Below, in pieces: positions 1-10,908 of a stretch of DNA of 64,000 nt. The notes under the pieces are model-generated. The model ran no database searches. It was not told where the DNA came from and saw only the letters and a program-made list of their open reading frames with translations. Made by a program: the position numbers and the translations under genes. Origin of the DNA: Theodoxus fluviatilis (taxonomy: Eukaryota > Mollusca > Gastropoda > Cycloneritida > Neritidae); contig JAWQFJ010001303.1 in NCBI GenBank assembly GCA_034096865.1, positions 1-64,000 of the forward strand, in the 5' to 3' direction. Positions within the stretch are counted from its first letter, which is position 1. Each line of letters begins with the position of its first letter.

Positions 1-239
1 TCTAAGTTTTTGTCTTTTTGTGCACTTTAAGTGCTGTAACCATTTTGATCAATTGTGTCACCTTCGGTGAAAATAAACATCTTCAAAATACAAAATGTAT
101 GGCAGTTAGCTTGATCAGATTTGGTGTGAAGTATAGTAATTATGATGCTGAACACTTGTGCAAAATTTCATAAAGATACCATTAGTAGAACCTATGGAAA
201 TGAAATACCCATTTTCTCGAGTAGCGGCTACCCTTAGGT
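1..239. other. AT-rich flank, no gene seen
   Basis: This stretch precedes the DIRS-like element. I see no coding exon, RNA or repeat end in it. As the kinase exons downstream lack their 5' partners, it is probably intron or upstream DNA of the STK16-like gene. Confidence 0.4.
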
Positions 240-420
240 ATATGACCTTTTCACCTAGAAAAAAGATTTGCCAAATTCATCCCACCACACGTGGCCACCA
301 GCACAAGCCAATGAAATGGCTCCATCTATAGCGTCATGGCCAGCGAAAGGGAGGCAACTCTCCTCGTTTCCTGCACCTGCGCATAGACCCCGTGAACTGG
401 CCACGTGTCACCACTTTTCG
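240..420 (+). repeat. Left inverted terminal repeat of DIRS-like element
   Basis: Starting at TATGACCTTTTCACC and running through the CCACCACACGTGGCCAC block to the CCACGTGTCACCACTTT block, this matches the reverse complement of about 5398-5581 with only scattered differences. Confidence 0.85.
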
Positions 421-810
421 ACTGTTCACTGGAGCGTTTGGATGTACGACTCTGGTGCTCTCCTTAGTCTTCACTGTGTGCGGACTTTCTGAAGGATTTG
501 CTGTCGACAGTTGCGGCCAGCTGTAGGGAAGTACAAACCCTTCCGGCGCTTGCCGTTTCTTCAAATTTTTTAATTCGCTTTTTGTCACATTCATATTCTG
601 TTCCCGCCGGTCCTCAGTGCACGGTCCGGTTTAGTTATGTTGTTGCCTGTTGTCTCTAGCTTCGGCTAGGTGCGTTTGTGAGCTTGTTTTAGCTTGTTGT
701 ACGCTTTTGGTTTGAGAGCGAGTTTTGCTTCTTCTTGCGTCTGGTTGACATTTCTGTTGCTTTCTGCCATTCTGGTTCTCCATTTAGGGTTTTTTCGCCT
801 TTTTGGAAAC

Positions 811-3507
811 ATGGCGTCTCGCTCTCCTGCCTCTCTTCAGGGTACGGAGGTGGTACTGGTGCGCCAGCACGGCTCTGCTTCTATGCGAAAGAGCAGTTGT
901 TCTGTTTCGGTGCCTCCTGCCTCTTTGGTGTGTAAGCGGTCGCGGTCAGGTTCGCGTAAGACACGTTCGCCCGCTTCTTCGGCATGTAAGGCAGACGTTG
1001 CGTCGGGGAATAGTTCTTCTCGCGGCGTCTCTTCCTTACCGACCTCTCTGTCTCTGGGGACTGCCACGGGCGTAGTTTCCAAACCTCTGTTGGGTCCCCA
1101 AGCAGCTGCTGCATGTTTGCTCGATTTGTCTGAGGCTGCCTTTCTTTCAGCTTCTCAATGGGCGCCCGCTCCGAGTGCTGATTCTCGCTGATCGGATGTT
1201 CTTCCGGCGGTTCGGGACGGAGCTGAGTCCCCGTGCGGTCCGATCAGCCTGTTGCCTCGGATCCATGGCTTTCTTCTGATCGTTCGGTTGATCGTATCAG
1301 ACAGGAGTCACGATTCCGGCAGAGCGTTGCTCTCGATCAGCATGCTGCCTTCGATCCCTGGCGTGACGGGGACGAGTCACGTTACAGGCAGAGCGTTGCG
1401 ATCGACCGCACGGAGGCAATGCCAATCCGGCTCGATCCGCATGCTGCCTTGCAATCCGGGCGATGGGCCACTCGGCCAGTACAGCGTGTTGGGTTTGCGT
1501 CACAGGACAGGCAGAGCGTTGCGATCGACCACACGGAGGCGGTGCCCGTTCGGCTCGATCGGCATGCTGCCTTGTTTCCCGAGCGTTCAGTCACTGGATC
1601 CGTGGAACGTGACGAGCTGCTCTTCCGTCAGAGTGTTGCTGGCGACCGCACGGAGGTTTTGCCTTTGCGGTTCGATCAGCGTGCTGTTTTTTCACGGCGA
1701 TCGCCTCCTCTATTGCTCGATCGGGATTCGCGACACGGTCGAGCGGTGGATAGTGATGGGCAGGGGTCATTTTACGGGATGGGCATGGCTGATGATCGTT
1801 CCGCGGTTTTTCCCGGGCGTTTCGATCAGCATGCGTCCTTGGCTTCTCAGCGATCGCGTGAGTTTGAGCGGGTTTCTCACCAGTGTCAGTGCGTTGCGGA
1901 TGATCGCTTGGATTTGCGTTCGCGTTTCGATCAGCGCACTGTAACCAGTATGGGGGGATCAGTTGATTGCATGGCGAATCGCGATCTGCATTTTGACGCT
2001 GATTCTCCCGTTCGTCCCTCTCGGGATCCACGGCTGCGGCAGCACGTTGAGTCCCGACACTATCTCCTTCGTGATTTGTCTGACTCGGGCTTGCGATCGT
2101 TTAGTCGGTACGGGTTTCTGATCGTCGCTCCCATAGGTCTATGGACTCTGCGTGTTTTTGATGGCATTCTGCCCGCCTGCCTTCTGGCGCTTTTCCTTTG
2201 TGGTGGGGGGGGGGGGGGGGGGGTGTCGGTCGGGGGGGGGGGGGCATCAGTCGGCCCAGGGTGTCGTGTTTCAGCCCTCTCCCCCCTCCCGCACCGGCTA
2301 CGCTTCCCTGTCTGATGATGGCGGTGCGTTCTACCCAGCCACATCGGACGCAGAAGTTTCTCTGGTGGAAGATGAGGTTCTGGGCGGTCCTCTTGATCCG
2401 GAGAAATCCGCTACAGATGTGCATCGGCTCCACCGTCAGTCCGTGTTGGAGTCGGTGGCTCTTTTCTCCGCGGACCTGGGTCATCGGATTGTGTCTTCCG
2501 CTGGGCTTGAAACGCAACAATGTTTAGCGGGTTTCATCAATAACGGCCCACCAGCTCAGGCTCCCGAGTTGCGGTTCTCCGCTGATATGCGGTCCTGCTC
2601 TTTTTGGTCATGCTCTGGAATTTGCGATCAAGCCAATCGAAATTTCACGCTGGTAGAGAGCCTCCAGACGTGACGCGGGCGTTGGGAAATTCTTTCCCGT
2701 GGTCGTCATCGTCCTCCCCTCCGTCGGTGTTTCACCCCATGATTGTGCCTTGGCTTATCACAATGCCTGATGCACAACTTCCCTTCCAGCCTTTCTCTCG
2801 GCCTTTGCCCCAGGATTTGTCTTTCCTCTCGGCAGCGAGTGCCTCTCGCGTGGTGGCGGCGGCGAAGGTTCCGGCTATTGCGTTTGACTCCAAGTCTTTC
2901 ACTAGCCTGGAAAAGGCCTCCTCTGACATGGTGAGGGGTTGCTCGATGCTGGGAACTTTTCTCTCTTCTCTCACTCCTTCTATTGCTCGGCATCATGAGG
3001 GGTGTCCCGAGCGGTTTCAGGTACTTCCCACTCGTCAGATTGATCAGGAGGCTGTGGGTAGCTTGCTGTATGCGTTAGATCACACCTATTTGCATCTGGC
3101 GGCGCTAGCTCTCCATGTCCATGGGCAGTTAGTGGGCATGGCTCGTGACCAGATGCTGGCGTCTACCGACTTGTTGGAGGCGGAGGTTCGCCAACTCCGT
3201 TCTCTTCCTCTTGTCCCCCTCGGCTCGGATTCCGTCTGGCTCTGTTGTCAAGCACTCTGGCCAGCGCCGCCCTGCCAAGAAGCACAAAAGTCAGTCGACT
3301 CAAGCTTCGGGCGAGAAGGCTCCACAGGCGGGTTTTTCAGCTCCGTCTACTGCAGTTCTGCCCGCTGGTGGTGGTAAGGGGGTTTCCCCTCTTGCTTCTA
3401 GTGCTCCCCCGTCTCGTGGCGGAGCTACTTCAGGACGAGGCTCCGGTAAACGAGGCGGTAGGGGTAGGGCTTCCCATTGGAATCGTCAGCGGGAGTGCTT
3501 TCCGTAG
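811..3507 (+). pseudogene. Gag-like ORF1 remnant of DIRS-like element
   Basis: Coding potential begins at the ATG at 811 (protein start MASRSPASLQG) and runs through several frames: to a TGA at 1189, then 1233-2315, 2152-2673, 2604-3377 and 3145-3507. The joins imply frameshifts, one in the long G runs near 2206-2240. A middle block (about 1300-1700) encodes three to four copies of a roughly 35-45 residue unit beginning RQSVA and ending near HAA. The last part ends in a Gly/Arg/Lys-rich tail (GSGKRGGRGRASHWNRQ), as expected of a nucleic-acid-binding Gag C-terminus. I identify it as Gag from position and tail, not from a conserved domain. Stops and shifts make it non-functional as read. Confidence 0.55.
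2206..2244. repeat. Poly-G tracts in the gag-like region
   Basis: Two runs of more than ten G, separated by TGTCGGTC, coincide with one of the gag frameshifts. Run length is unreliable in sequencing and alters the reading frame here. Confidence 0.9.
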
Positions 3508-3710
3508 AGCCCTCCCACTGCCAGCTTCCCGGCCTTTGTCCCTTTGTCAACCGGGTAGCTCGCTCTCGGGTGCGTCTGTTGTCATGGGACAGGGTGGGGT
3601 GGCGGATAGCCAGGGAGGGCTATCCCCCCTGTTTGAGCAGTCTGTTCACCCTACAGGTGTTGCCAGTCTTTTTCTCTCCCCTGCCATTGGGCCCAGTCCT
3701 TTTGTGCTGA
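3477..3710 (+). pseudogene. Possible N-terminal stub of DIRS reverse transcriptase
   Basis: Directly after the gag-like tail, this frame encodes a segment ending ...WRIAREGYPPCLSSLF. Its position and its W...I.EGY pattern resemble the start of DIRS-type reverse transcriptases. The similarity is short and the ORF ends at 3710, with no catalytic motif downstream. It is best seen as the 5' edge of a deleted RT/RNase H gene; the match could be chance. Confidence 0.35.
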
Positions 3711-4181
3711 TCTGTGTTTGTCCCGGTGGGGTATGTCTCATGCCACGGTTGTCGCCTCAACCTTCGTGTCACGGTTTAGCCGTTTCACTTTGCCACGTTG
3801 GGGATGATAGGACTTGCAGTTTGGGGCCTAGTGTTTTTCCTCCTTCTTCTCCTCCGTTTCCCGTCACCGTTGCTGACTCCTTGGACACTCAGGTTGCTCC
3901 TTGTGGGAGCTCAGGTGGGAATGCCCAGTTCGATGGTCCTTCCACGTCGACGGGTCCGGCTGGTCCCGGGGGTTGTCGGCCTGCTTCGCCTCTGGCTAGC
4001 TGTGCTCTGGCTCCTTTGGCCTCCTGCTCGTGCGACCAGTCATTCTGCTTGTCGTTCTCCTCTGTCCGCTAGGCGATCTACTCGCTCCTATGTGCAGACG
4101 GACCATGTGGCGACTATCTCCCACAGTTTGAAGAGGCGCGGTATCTCTTGCCTGTCTGTTGATCTGGCTTTGCGTCATTGA

Positions 4182-5189
4182 CGCGAGGGTACAAATAGGA
4201 ACTATAATGCTAAGTGGTCAGTCTGGGTGCAGTTCTGTCAAGCTCGGCGTCACCCAGTTGATCCTCTTCAGCCTTCGGTGCGACACTTCGCAGATTTCAT
4301 CTCGCATCTGTTCCACACTCGTTCACTGTCTCACGCCTCTCTCTGTAACTACTGCTCGGCTATCACCAACACAATCAAGGCCACACGTGGCGTTGACTTG
4401 TCTTTCTTGTCCGAGGATCCCACCGTTAAGCAAGTCTTGGATGGGATGAAAAACAAGTTCCCGCGTCAGCAGATTTCTCCCCCGCTGTGGGATCTGTTTC
4501 TGATTCTGGATTTCTTATCGATGGTGGAGTTCGAACCGTTAGAGTCTTGTTCCTTCAAACGGCTTACTCAAAAGACGGTCTTTTTAGTCATGCTGGCTTG
4601 TGCGCGTCGCATCAGTGATGTGCACGCTCTGAGTGGTCTCCCGTCGGACATTGAGTTTTCCGACAGGGATTCTTCGTGCTGCCTGTCTTTCCTTCCGGAG
4701 TTTCGTTGCAAGAATCAGAGTGCTCTTTCCGATTGTTAAAGTATTGAGATTAAGAGCCTCTCTTGTATCGTCGATCCAAGCGAGCCTGACTGTGTCAACT
4801 GTCCGGTCCGTGCACTGAAAGTTTACCTGGCTAGAACTCACTCTCGTCGTTTCCAACGGCGTAGACTGTTTCTTCCCTTACAACGTCGTCACGGCGAGAT
4901 ATCAAAAACATCCATTTCGTGCTGGATTCGTCTTTTGATCACGGCCTCGTATAGGAATGCGCAGCTCGTTTCTCCGGTTGGTGCGTCCAGGACTCATGTG
5001 ATTCGCAAGGTTGCGACCTCTGTGGCTTCTGCCAAGAATGTATCGCTGTCTCATCTCATGCGGGCGGCGTTCTGGCGGAGTGACTGCGTCTTCACGCATC
5101 ACTACCTGCGTGACGTTCGCGTCCGTCGTCTGGACGACACCTTTGGCATCAGCAAGTTGGTTGTGGCGGGTTCAGCTGTCCGCCTTTGA
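4182..5189 (+). pseudogene. DIRS-type tyrosine recombinase, one in-frame stop
   Basis: One frame is open from after the TGA at 4179 to the stop at 5187, apart from a TAA at 4737. It starts REGTNRNYNAKWSVWVQFC, the usual start of the N-terminal SAM-like domain in DIRS recombinases. The first catalytic arginine lies in LACARRISDVHAL (about 4603-4610), the HxxR pair in THVIRK (His 4995-4997, Arg 5004-5006), followed by an AFW block and the candidate nucleophilic tyrosine in HHYLRD (5103-5105). The family inserts the circular cDNA without a DDE integrase. The same frame is open from 3798 to the TGA at 4179, so the ORF may once have begun further upstream. Catalytic residues are intact; the TAA makes this copy probably inactive. 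Confidence 0.8.
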
Positions 5190-5261
5190 GTGGTGAGTGT
5201 TCTTCGTTAGGTTGGTAGATGCACAACCCTCATCCCTTCATGGGTAATCTACCTAAGTGTT

Positions 5262-5348
5262 ATCTACTGGGACAGTATGGAGGGAAAACTTTAAAAAATT
5301 TAAAATAATTTCTATGTTTTCCTGACATACTTACCAGTAGACAACCTT
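5262..5348. repeat. Imperfect palindrome 3' of recombinase
   Basis: GTTATCTACTGGGACAGTATGG on one side faces CATACTTACCAGTAGACAAC on the other across an AT-rich centre. DIRS elements carry internal complementary regions near the 3' end that template circle formation; this may be that region. Confidence 0.5.
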
Positions 5349-5397
5349 AATGTCCCACCCTCCTCCCCATTTTTTGTGCATCTTCACGAGTTCGCTC

Positions 5398-5581
5398 TGG
5401 GTTGTCAAAAAGTGGTAACACGTGGCCAGTTCACAGGGTCTATGCGCAGGTGCAGGAAACGAGGAGAGTTGCCTCCCTTTCTCTGGCCATGACGCTATAG
5501 ATGGAGCCATTTCATTGGCTTGTGCTCGTGGCCACGTGTGGTGGGATGATTTTGGCAAATATTTTTTCGGGGTGAAAAGGT
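5398..5581 (-). repeat. Right inverted terminal repeat of DIRS-like element
   Basis: This is the inverted copy of 240-420, ending GGGGTGAAAAGGTCATA. The differences from the left copy are scattered point changes, so the insertion is not very old. Confidence 0.85.
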
Positions 5582-6052
5582 CATATACACTGAGCAAGAG
5601 CAGGGTAGTTCTTCACTGAGATGAAGCCTACACTCTTAACAAAAAGGGTGTTGTTGACAGCCACGCTCTTGAATATATTACATAAACTATACCTTATTCA
5701 TCCAAAAATTGGAAATCAGTAGTTGTTAGAATACACTGACACTAAGATTGTAGGCTGTTGCTATATAGAGACATAGCATTACCTATCAGCCTCCGTGGCT
5801 GTTTAGGGTTGTCCCTGGCTGGACTGCTGGAGCAGGCCCTGAAAGCCCAACAGTCCTCAGTTACAGCTAATGGGGAGGACTTTGAGTTGCTCTGGCCTTA
5901 GGATACATTTGCACATGTATGTAGCAGTCATCATATAGACATTTATCAACAGAATGGCATTGAGATTGACCAGAACAGATTAAGGGGTCAGCAAAGCATT
6001 GGAAGTTGGCACCATTGCCCTTGGCACATCTATGATTCCTTGTATTTTGCAG
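5582..6052. other. Intron or flanking DNA before kinase exon
   Basis: I see no exon or repeat end here until the acceptor at 6051-6052, which follows a short pyrimidine-poor tract ending TATTTTGCAG. Confidence 0.4.
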
Positions 6053-6148
6053 GACATTGCCTCTGAACGCTGCTCCATGTTGTTTCGAGCACCAGAGCTG
6101 TTTCATGTGGAAGTCAACAGCAGTATAGATGAACGCATTGACATTTGG
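6053..6148 (+). CDS. STK16: STK16-like exon (activation loop, APE motif)
   Basis: This 96-bp exon (32 codons, phase 0 at both ends) lies between TTTTGCAG and GTAAGT. It holds the RAPELF motif and the IDERIDIW segment, whose aspartate anchors subdomain IX. Confidence 0.85.
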
Positions 6149-8948
6149 GTAAGTAGCATGCAGCTTTTGTGGTCATTATGTTTAATTAACCCTTACAATG
6201 GCAGTCCCATACAGATATGCACCAGATGCCTATCTGTTGTCTTCATTGATGAGATACATGATATGCACATGGAACTTTCAGTGGATGGTTTCTGTGTTTA
6301 GATAAGTTGATAGGCCTGGAGTGAAAGATCATACGTCACATAAATTCTCTCAAGAGCGAGAGTACGAGTCAAATTAAGCAGACTGACCAAGTAAAAATGA
6401 AGAAAAAAAATCTTCAATAAATTGAATAAATGTAGACTGAAATTAGAAAGTCACTATTCTTTTTTATGTTGTGTTTGTTCATTTCTTAACATTTCATCGA
6501 TACATAGTTTTTGTGTATATTGTACAGCTTAGGAGCTATGATAGATAAAAGTGAAGTGGTGATGATTTTTTAAAAGTCTCTGTTAATTTGCCAACGAGGT
6601 GCTTTGTTATTACGCCATGGTAAAGGTTAGTTATTGTAACAAAAGAACTGGTCTGGACATATGAAGCGGAACAAGATGAAACAGTCAACGTTTTGAGTGT
6701 TGCACTCTTCATCGGTACAAAACAAACAACAAACAAAAAAGAAAACTCAACTGTGAGACATGTTTGGGCAGGGGAAGGCGTGGCTGTGAAGTGATGGAAG
6801 TGAAGGGTTTAGAAGGGTGAACATATTTCAGATGTGAACAGAAAACACAGAAGTCTATCCCAGGTTGCAGTGACTTGTTAGTAGTCATTATGTTTCTGTG
6901 GAAATGATCACTGGTAAGCAGGTTTGTCTTGTCAGTCTTTGTTGTCAGAGATTTCTGAGACTATAGAAGGATTGCTGAAGCTGAGGTTGTGGTTAAGGTA
7001 ACTCTAAACCTATTCTTTCTTCTTCTTCTCCCTCTCTTTTTTCTTTTTCTTTAGAAGAGGCCAGATTGAACGTAACCCAAAATTTCACTGGAAACTCTTT
7101 TTTAAACTTTAATAGTGGATTCCCTCAGTGCTCATAGGACAGGGAAAATGAGACAGCATGCAGTTTGTTGTTTATCATCAAACAATTTTTTCTTGTTTTT
7201 CTTGTTTTCTTTTTTGTGCATGATTGTAAGAAAAGGTGAGGGTTGGCAGAAAAATAGGATCAGTCAGGTTACTGTAACTACAACTTTTTTTATTCTTTTG
7301 CCTGTTCTTCCCATGTTGGTTGTTGACTTTGGAAAGTTCTAGTCATACTTTAAATATGCAAAAACTATGCATGTTATGTTGTGTTAAATATATAAACATT
7401 ATTGAGATTGAATATGTGAAGTAAAAACTTTGAAGAACAAAGGACATTTTATTTTTTTCTGTTCTTTTTAAAGTGATTTTCAGAAGGTCGGATAAGGAAA
7501 AAATAGGGCATGTTACATGTATAGAGCTGTTAGTTTCTATTTTCTATGCCCTTATCATCAGAATGAAATTTTTAGTCTTGATGGCCACCGTTGCTATGTC
7601 ACTCATTGCCACTCTGCAAAAGGTATGGGCTGGCTGTCCAGTTTTCCAACTCAAACTAATTGTTCTAGATTTAGCAACTAACACAGGCAAAGCAGAAGGC
7701 TCTACCCCAAGATCATCACAAAAGTTGTGACTAAGGTAGCATGGTTAAAATTCAAAAAGTAGTCGGTAGGTGGACCTGACACATTTTTCTGTTTGTATTA
7801 GGAGGCCAGATTGAGACTGTGCAAATATGTGTGTGTTTTAAGAAATGTAGTTTCATCTAACTTAAATAACAATTTCTCTGTTGCTGAAAACATGTTTTAA
7901 CTTACTGGAAATAGTGCTCATAGGGAAGATGGGACACCACATTGTTGTTTGCTTATGATTTCTTTCATTCTTTCTTCTTTTTTGGGGGTGGGGGTGGGGG
8001 TGGGAAATCCAAAAAACGTTTAGGGTTGGCAGAAAAAAATAGGGTCAGTCATGGGGCCTGAACAGTGATCTGGGGTTCATGGCCCACTACAGGTGACTTT
8101 CGTGCCCCAGCCACCTGAGGTGTTCTCACGTCCCAGTACCACCCAAGCCCCCACACCTCAGGAGTGACTCTTGCTCACCCCTTCTGTGTGACCCCCATAC
8201 CCACAAGATTCCCACTGACATCCTTTGGTAAATTATGCTCCCATCCCCTCATCCACCTGTTTCACTCTCTTTCCAGTGATGCCCATACCCCCATGGTTAT
8301 GAGATGCCCTCACCCCATAATGACTGGTTTTCCCTCTGGAGATGTTCTCACCCCTTACGGATATATATTTCATACCATGTTTCTCTCACTTGTCACCTGA
8401 CAAAGGAGTTCTCAGGCTCCGAAAGCTTGTGTATAAAATAAACAAGTTGGACTCAAGTCAATTTGTCTATAATTCTTTTTGAAGTCAAAGTCCAACACCA
8501 GCTCATATCCCTATTGTAACCACAACTTTCTTCTTTAAAAAAAAAATAGCTTTATAGGAATGACAGCAAAGGGCAGAGAGAGGTGATATGGAGCGTGTGT
8601 TAATATTCCAAGTATTCAATATTTGAAAGGAGATCTGCTGTTGAGGGTCCTTCAATGCATTTGCTTCTTGCCTTTCATTGCAGTCTTTGGGCTGTGTGTT
8701 GTATGCCATGGCTTTCCTGGAATCCCCCTTTGAACCTGTCTACCAGCGTGGTGACAGTATAGCCCTGGCAGTCATGGGTAGAAACATCAAGTTCCCTGAA
8801 AATTCTGGGTATGTTGTTGTCGAAGAATGGATTCATGATTTCTTGTCTTCCTCAGCTGTGTTGTGATGTTTATGTTCTACATGGTCTGTTCACCCAGATT
8901 GATTTTCCTCTGTGCTTTTGTGTCCCTCTCAAATGTCTGTCTGTCTAC

Positions 8949-9020
<72 letters not shown>

Positions 9021-9037
9021 GTCTCTCTGTCTCTGTA

Positions 9038-9069
<32 letters not shown>

Positions 9070-9076
9070 CCTCCCT

Positions 9077-9132
<56 letters not shown>

Positions 9133-9687
9133 CTGTCTCTGCCTCTCTCTCTCTTTCAAATTTTCTTTCTCTCTCTCAAATTCTCTCTCTCAAATTCTTT
9201 CTCATCTCCTTCTTTCTCTCACAACCTCATTCTTTCAGTATATATACCTTTCAATACACACAGATGTGTGTGTGTTAGTGTGATACATATGTGTAGTGTG
9301 TGTTTGTATAAGAGTGACTAATGCATGAGTTAAAAAATTATAATAAATCTTAATGTCTCCTGTGTCCGGGATTGCACTCTGGCTCTGTTATTTACACAAT
9401 GACCATCATTTACTATTCTCAGCCAGTTTTGCAATAGTCAGTTCATGTGACGGAACCCTGGAATATTGGGCAGCACTGCAAAGGACATATCTGTAAGTCT
9501 ACTGTTTGGATTGATTTTGAGTTGGTGAATCCATTCATGCCATGGGTGTTCTCTGTGCAGATACACCCATGCCTTGGAAGAGACCATTTGCTGGCTGATG
9601 ACGGTCAACCCCATGGAAAGACCTTTCATTGACCAGGTGCTAGAGCGAGTCAAGTCTGCAGGCTATGTTACTGACAACAGAGTATGA
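6053..9687 (+). CDS. STK16: STK16-like serine/threonine kinase, three C-terminal exons
   Basis: Exons 6053-6148, 8684-8808 and 9561-9687 join in phase to about 115 residues ending in a TGA at 9685. The joined product begins DIASERCSMLFRAPELF, matching the activation-loop end and APE motif of a protein kinase, and continues IDERIDIW then SLGCVLYAMAFLESPFE, the DxWSLGC block of subdomain IX. It ends with the helical C-lobe (ETICWLMTVNPMERP). The IDER/SLGCVLYAM wording is characteristic of STK16 (MPSK1/PKL12), a myristoylated Golgi-associated kinase. All splice sites are GT-AG. The N-lobe with the glycine-rich loop, the HRD motif and the DFG motif are not seen in the window, so earlier exons lie upstream or were lost. 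The gene converges on HSP60. Confidence 0.85.
6149..8683 (+). other. STK16-like intron
   Basis: Apart from the possible Penelope remnant near 6654-6730 and a possible retroelement tail near 8400-8510 (TCTCAGGCTCCGAAAGC, then AATAAACAAGTTGGACTC), I see only low-complexity T-rich and GGGGGT-rich DNA. Confidence 0.5.
6654..6730 (-). mobile_element. Possible Penelope-like element 3' remnant
   Basis: Read on the - strand, the sequence has the pattern CGATGAAGAGTGCAACACTC followed by AAAACGTTGACTG. This GAAGA...GAAACGTTG-like signature is common at the 3' ends of Penelope-like and some LINE elements. It lies in the kinase intron. No coding part is visible, so the call is tentative. Confidence 0.3.
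8684..8808 (+). CDS. STK16: STK16-like exon (subdomain IX-X)
   Basis: This 125-bp exon follows TTTCATTGCAG and ends before GTATGT. It encodes SLGCVLYAMAFLESPFE then VYQRGDSIALAV, closely resembling the STK16 C-lobe, and leaves two bases that complete a Gly codon with the next exon. Confidence 0.85.
8935..9190 (+). repeat. (CT)n / (CCTC)n microsatellite
   Basis: More than 200 bp of CT repeat with CTGT and CCTC interruptions lies in the kinase intron just after the second exon. Confidence 0.95.
9561..9687 (+). CDS. STK16: STK16-like terminal coding exon
   Basis: The exon follows CTCTGTGCAG. It encodes YTHALEETICWLMTVNPMER, including the conserved arginine of subdomain XI, and ends VTDNRV at the TGA at 9685-9687. 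Confidence 0.85.
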
Positions 9688-9895
9688 AGGGAGTGCCACT
9701 GTTTCAGGAACGACTTTAGTCCACTGGAGTTGAAGCCACTCATTGGCAAGATCCTTTCAGTATTTTGATGTAACAAACTTTCTGGGGATCATACCAGTAA
9801 GTATGAATAAGATGACAACATTCCGTTCATACTGTGTGAGGTGTGGAATCATGTTTGAGGCGAAGGATGAGCTGATTGCAGTATATTCCCTTTAT

Positions 9896-10245
9896 GACAT
9901 GAGCAGATTTGAGTAAGGGCTCTTGGAGTTGTTTTGGTAAAACTGTTTGTCTTTTGGAACCTGTAAGTCATGAACAGATTGAGTAAGAGGTCATGGAGTT
10001 GTTTCATTAAAACTGTTTGTCTTTTGGAAACTATTTGTTATGAGCAGATTGAGTTAGAGGTCATGAAGTTGTTTCAGTGAAACTTCTTGACTTTTGGAAC
10101 CTGTATGTCATGTCATAAAGATTGAATAAGAGGTCATGGAGTCGTTTCAGTGAAACTGCTTGTCTTTAGGAACCTATATGCCTTGAAAAGATTGGATAAG
10201 TGGTCTTCAAGTTGTTTCAGTGAAAGTGATTGTCTTTTGGAATGT
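9896..10245 (+). repeat. ~62-65-bp tandem repeat, about five units
   Basis: Degenerate units share CAGATTGAGTAAGAGGTCAT, then GGAGTTGTTTCAGTGAAACT, then TTGTCTTTTGGAACCTGTA. The array begins about 200 bp after the kinase stop codon, so it may lie in its 3' UTR. Confidence 0.8.
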
Positions 10246-10378
10246 ACCAAGGTTGGTGTATGGCTAAGTTACAAGACACTCTGCTCCTCAGCTATGGAGA
10301 GGCTAGGGAAGCTTTTGGAACCTTCTCCAGTAGTGAAGCTGAAGGCAGCTCTGAGCAACAATGAGTGTCACCAGGGAA

Positions 10379-10838
10379 TCTATATATATAAAACCCAAAC
10401 GGTTTCTGTCTGTGTATCCATCCGTCCGGTCTATGCGGTCGGCTGCCCGTGCACGGATCTCCGCAAAATTTGGCATGTCGCTCCCCCGTCACTGAATGGG
10501 GATAGTCGTCGCGTTTTGGAAGGCATACCTCCGACCGTTCAAGAGATATTCCCTCTGGAACTTTTTAGTCATGGGACTGTTGATGGCAAAGGGAGGCAAC
10601 TCGGCTCCAACGTGTGGTTCATGCATCACAAAGTTTTACGGATTCGAGCTCGCTCATCTCATCACGCATTGATGTTTGGTGAATGTGAGGGGGTTAGGGG
10701 TGGGAAAGTATCTACAGTACGGTTATTTAGGGGGGGAGTGAAATGGAAAAGGTGGAGACGGGAAAAGGTGGACACGGGAAAAGGTGGAGACGGGAACAGG
10801 TGGAGACGGGAAAAGGTGGAGACCGCTAAACCATCTAG
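10379..10838 (+). mobile_element. Small non-autonomous Helitron-like element
   Basis: The segment starts TCTATATATATAAAACCC after an A and ends CATCTAG before a T. This fits the Helitron rule: 5' TC, 3' CTRR, insertion between A and T, no target duplication. Near the 3' end is an array of an ~18-bp unit containing AAAAGGTGGAGACGGG (about 10745-10828). There is no Rep/helicase ORF, and I cannot see a convincing hairpin just before CTAG. That leaves other interpretations open. Confidence 0.45.
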
Positions 10839-10902
10839 TGTATATATATTATCACCCTGGGCAATTCTTTGATGAAAAAGCTTGCCAGATCCCTTGCAGT
10901 AA

Positions 10903-10908
10903 AATAAA
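10903..10908 (+). terminator. Candidate polyadenylation signal for the kinase gene
   Basis: An AATAAA hexamer lies about 1.2 kb after the STK16-like stop codon. Another lies near 18642 on the same strand. Nothing in the sequence decides which is used. Confidence 0.2.

Larger units (their letters stand above)
240..5581 (+). mobile_element. DIRS-like tyrosine-recombinase retrotransposon, internally deleted
   Basis: The element is bounded by inverted terminal repeats of about 180 bp (about 240-420 and 5398-5581), the arrangement of DIRS1-type elements rather than LTR or Ngaro types. Between them lie, in order, a decayed gag-like region (811-3507), a short stretch resembling the start of a DIRS reverse transcriptase (about 3477-3710) and a tyrosine recombinase ORF (4182-5189). 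No reverse transcriptase catalytic block, RNase H or methyltransferase domain is visible, so the middle seems to have been deleted. It lies on the 5' side of the kinase exons, in the same orientation. Classification rests on the inverted repeats plus the recombinase. Confidence 0.75.

Noticed and set aside
8935..9190. CRISPR-like spacing in regular repeats
   Set aside because: Repeats throughout the window are microsatellites or transposon ends with no unique spacers, and the DNA is eukaryotic.
8811..9321. Ser/Leu-rich ORFs in three frames over the CT repeat
   Set aside because: They follow from a (CT)n microsatellite and have no unique sequence beyond it.
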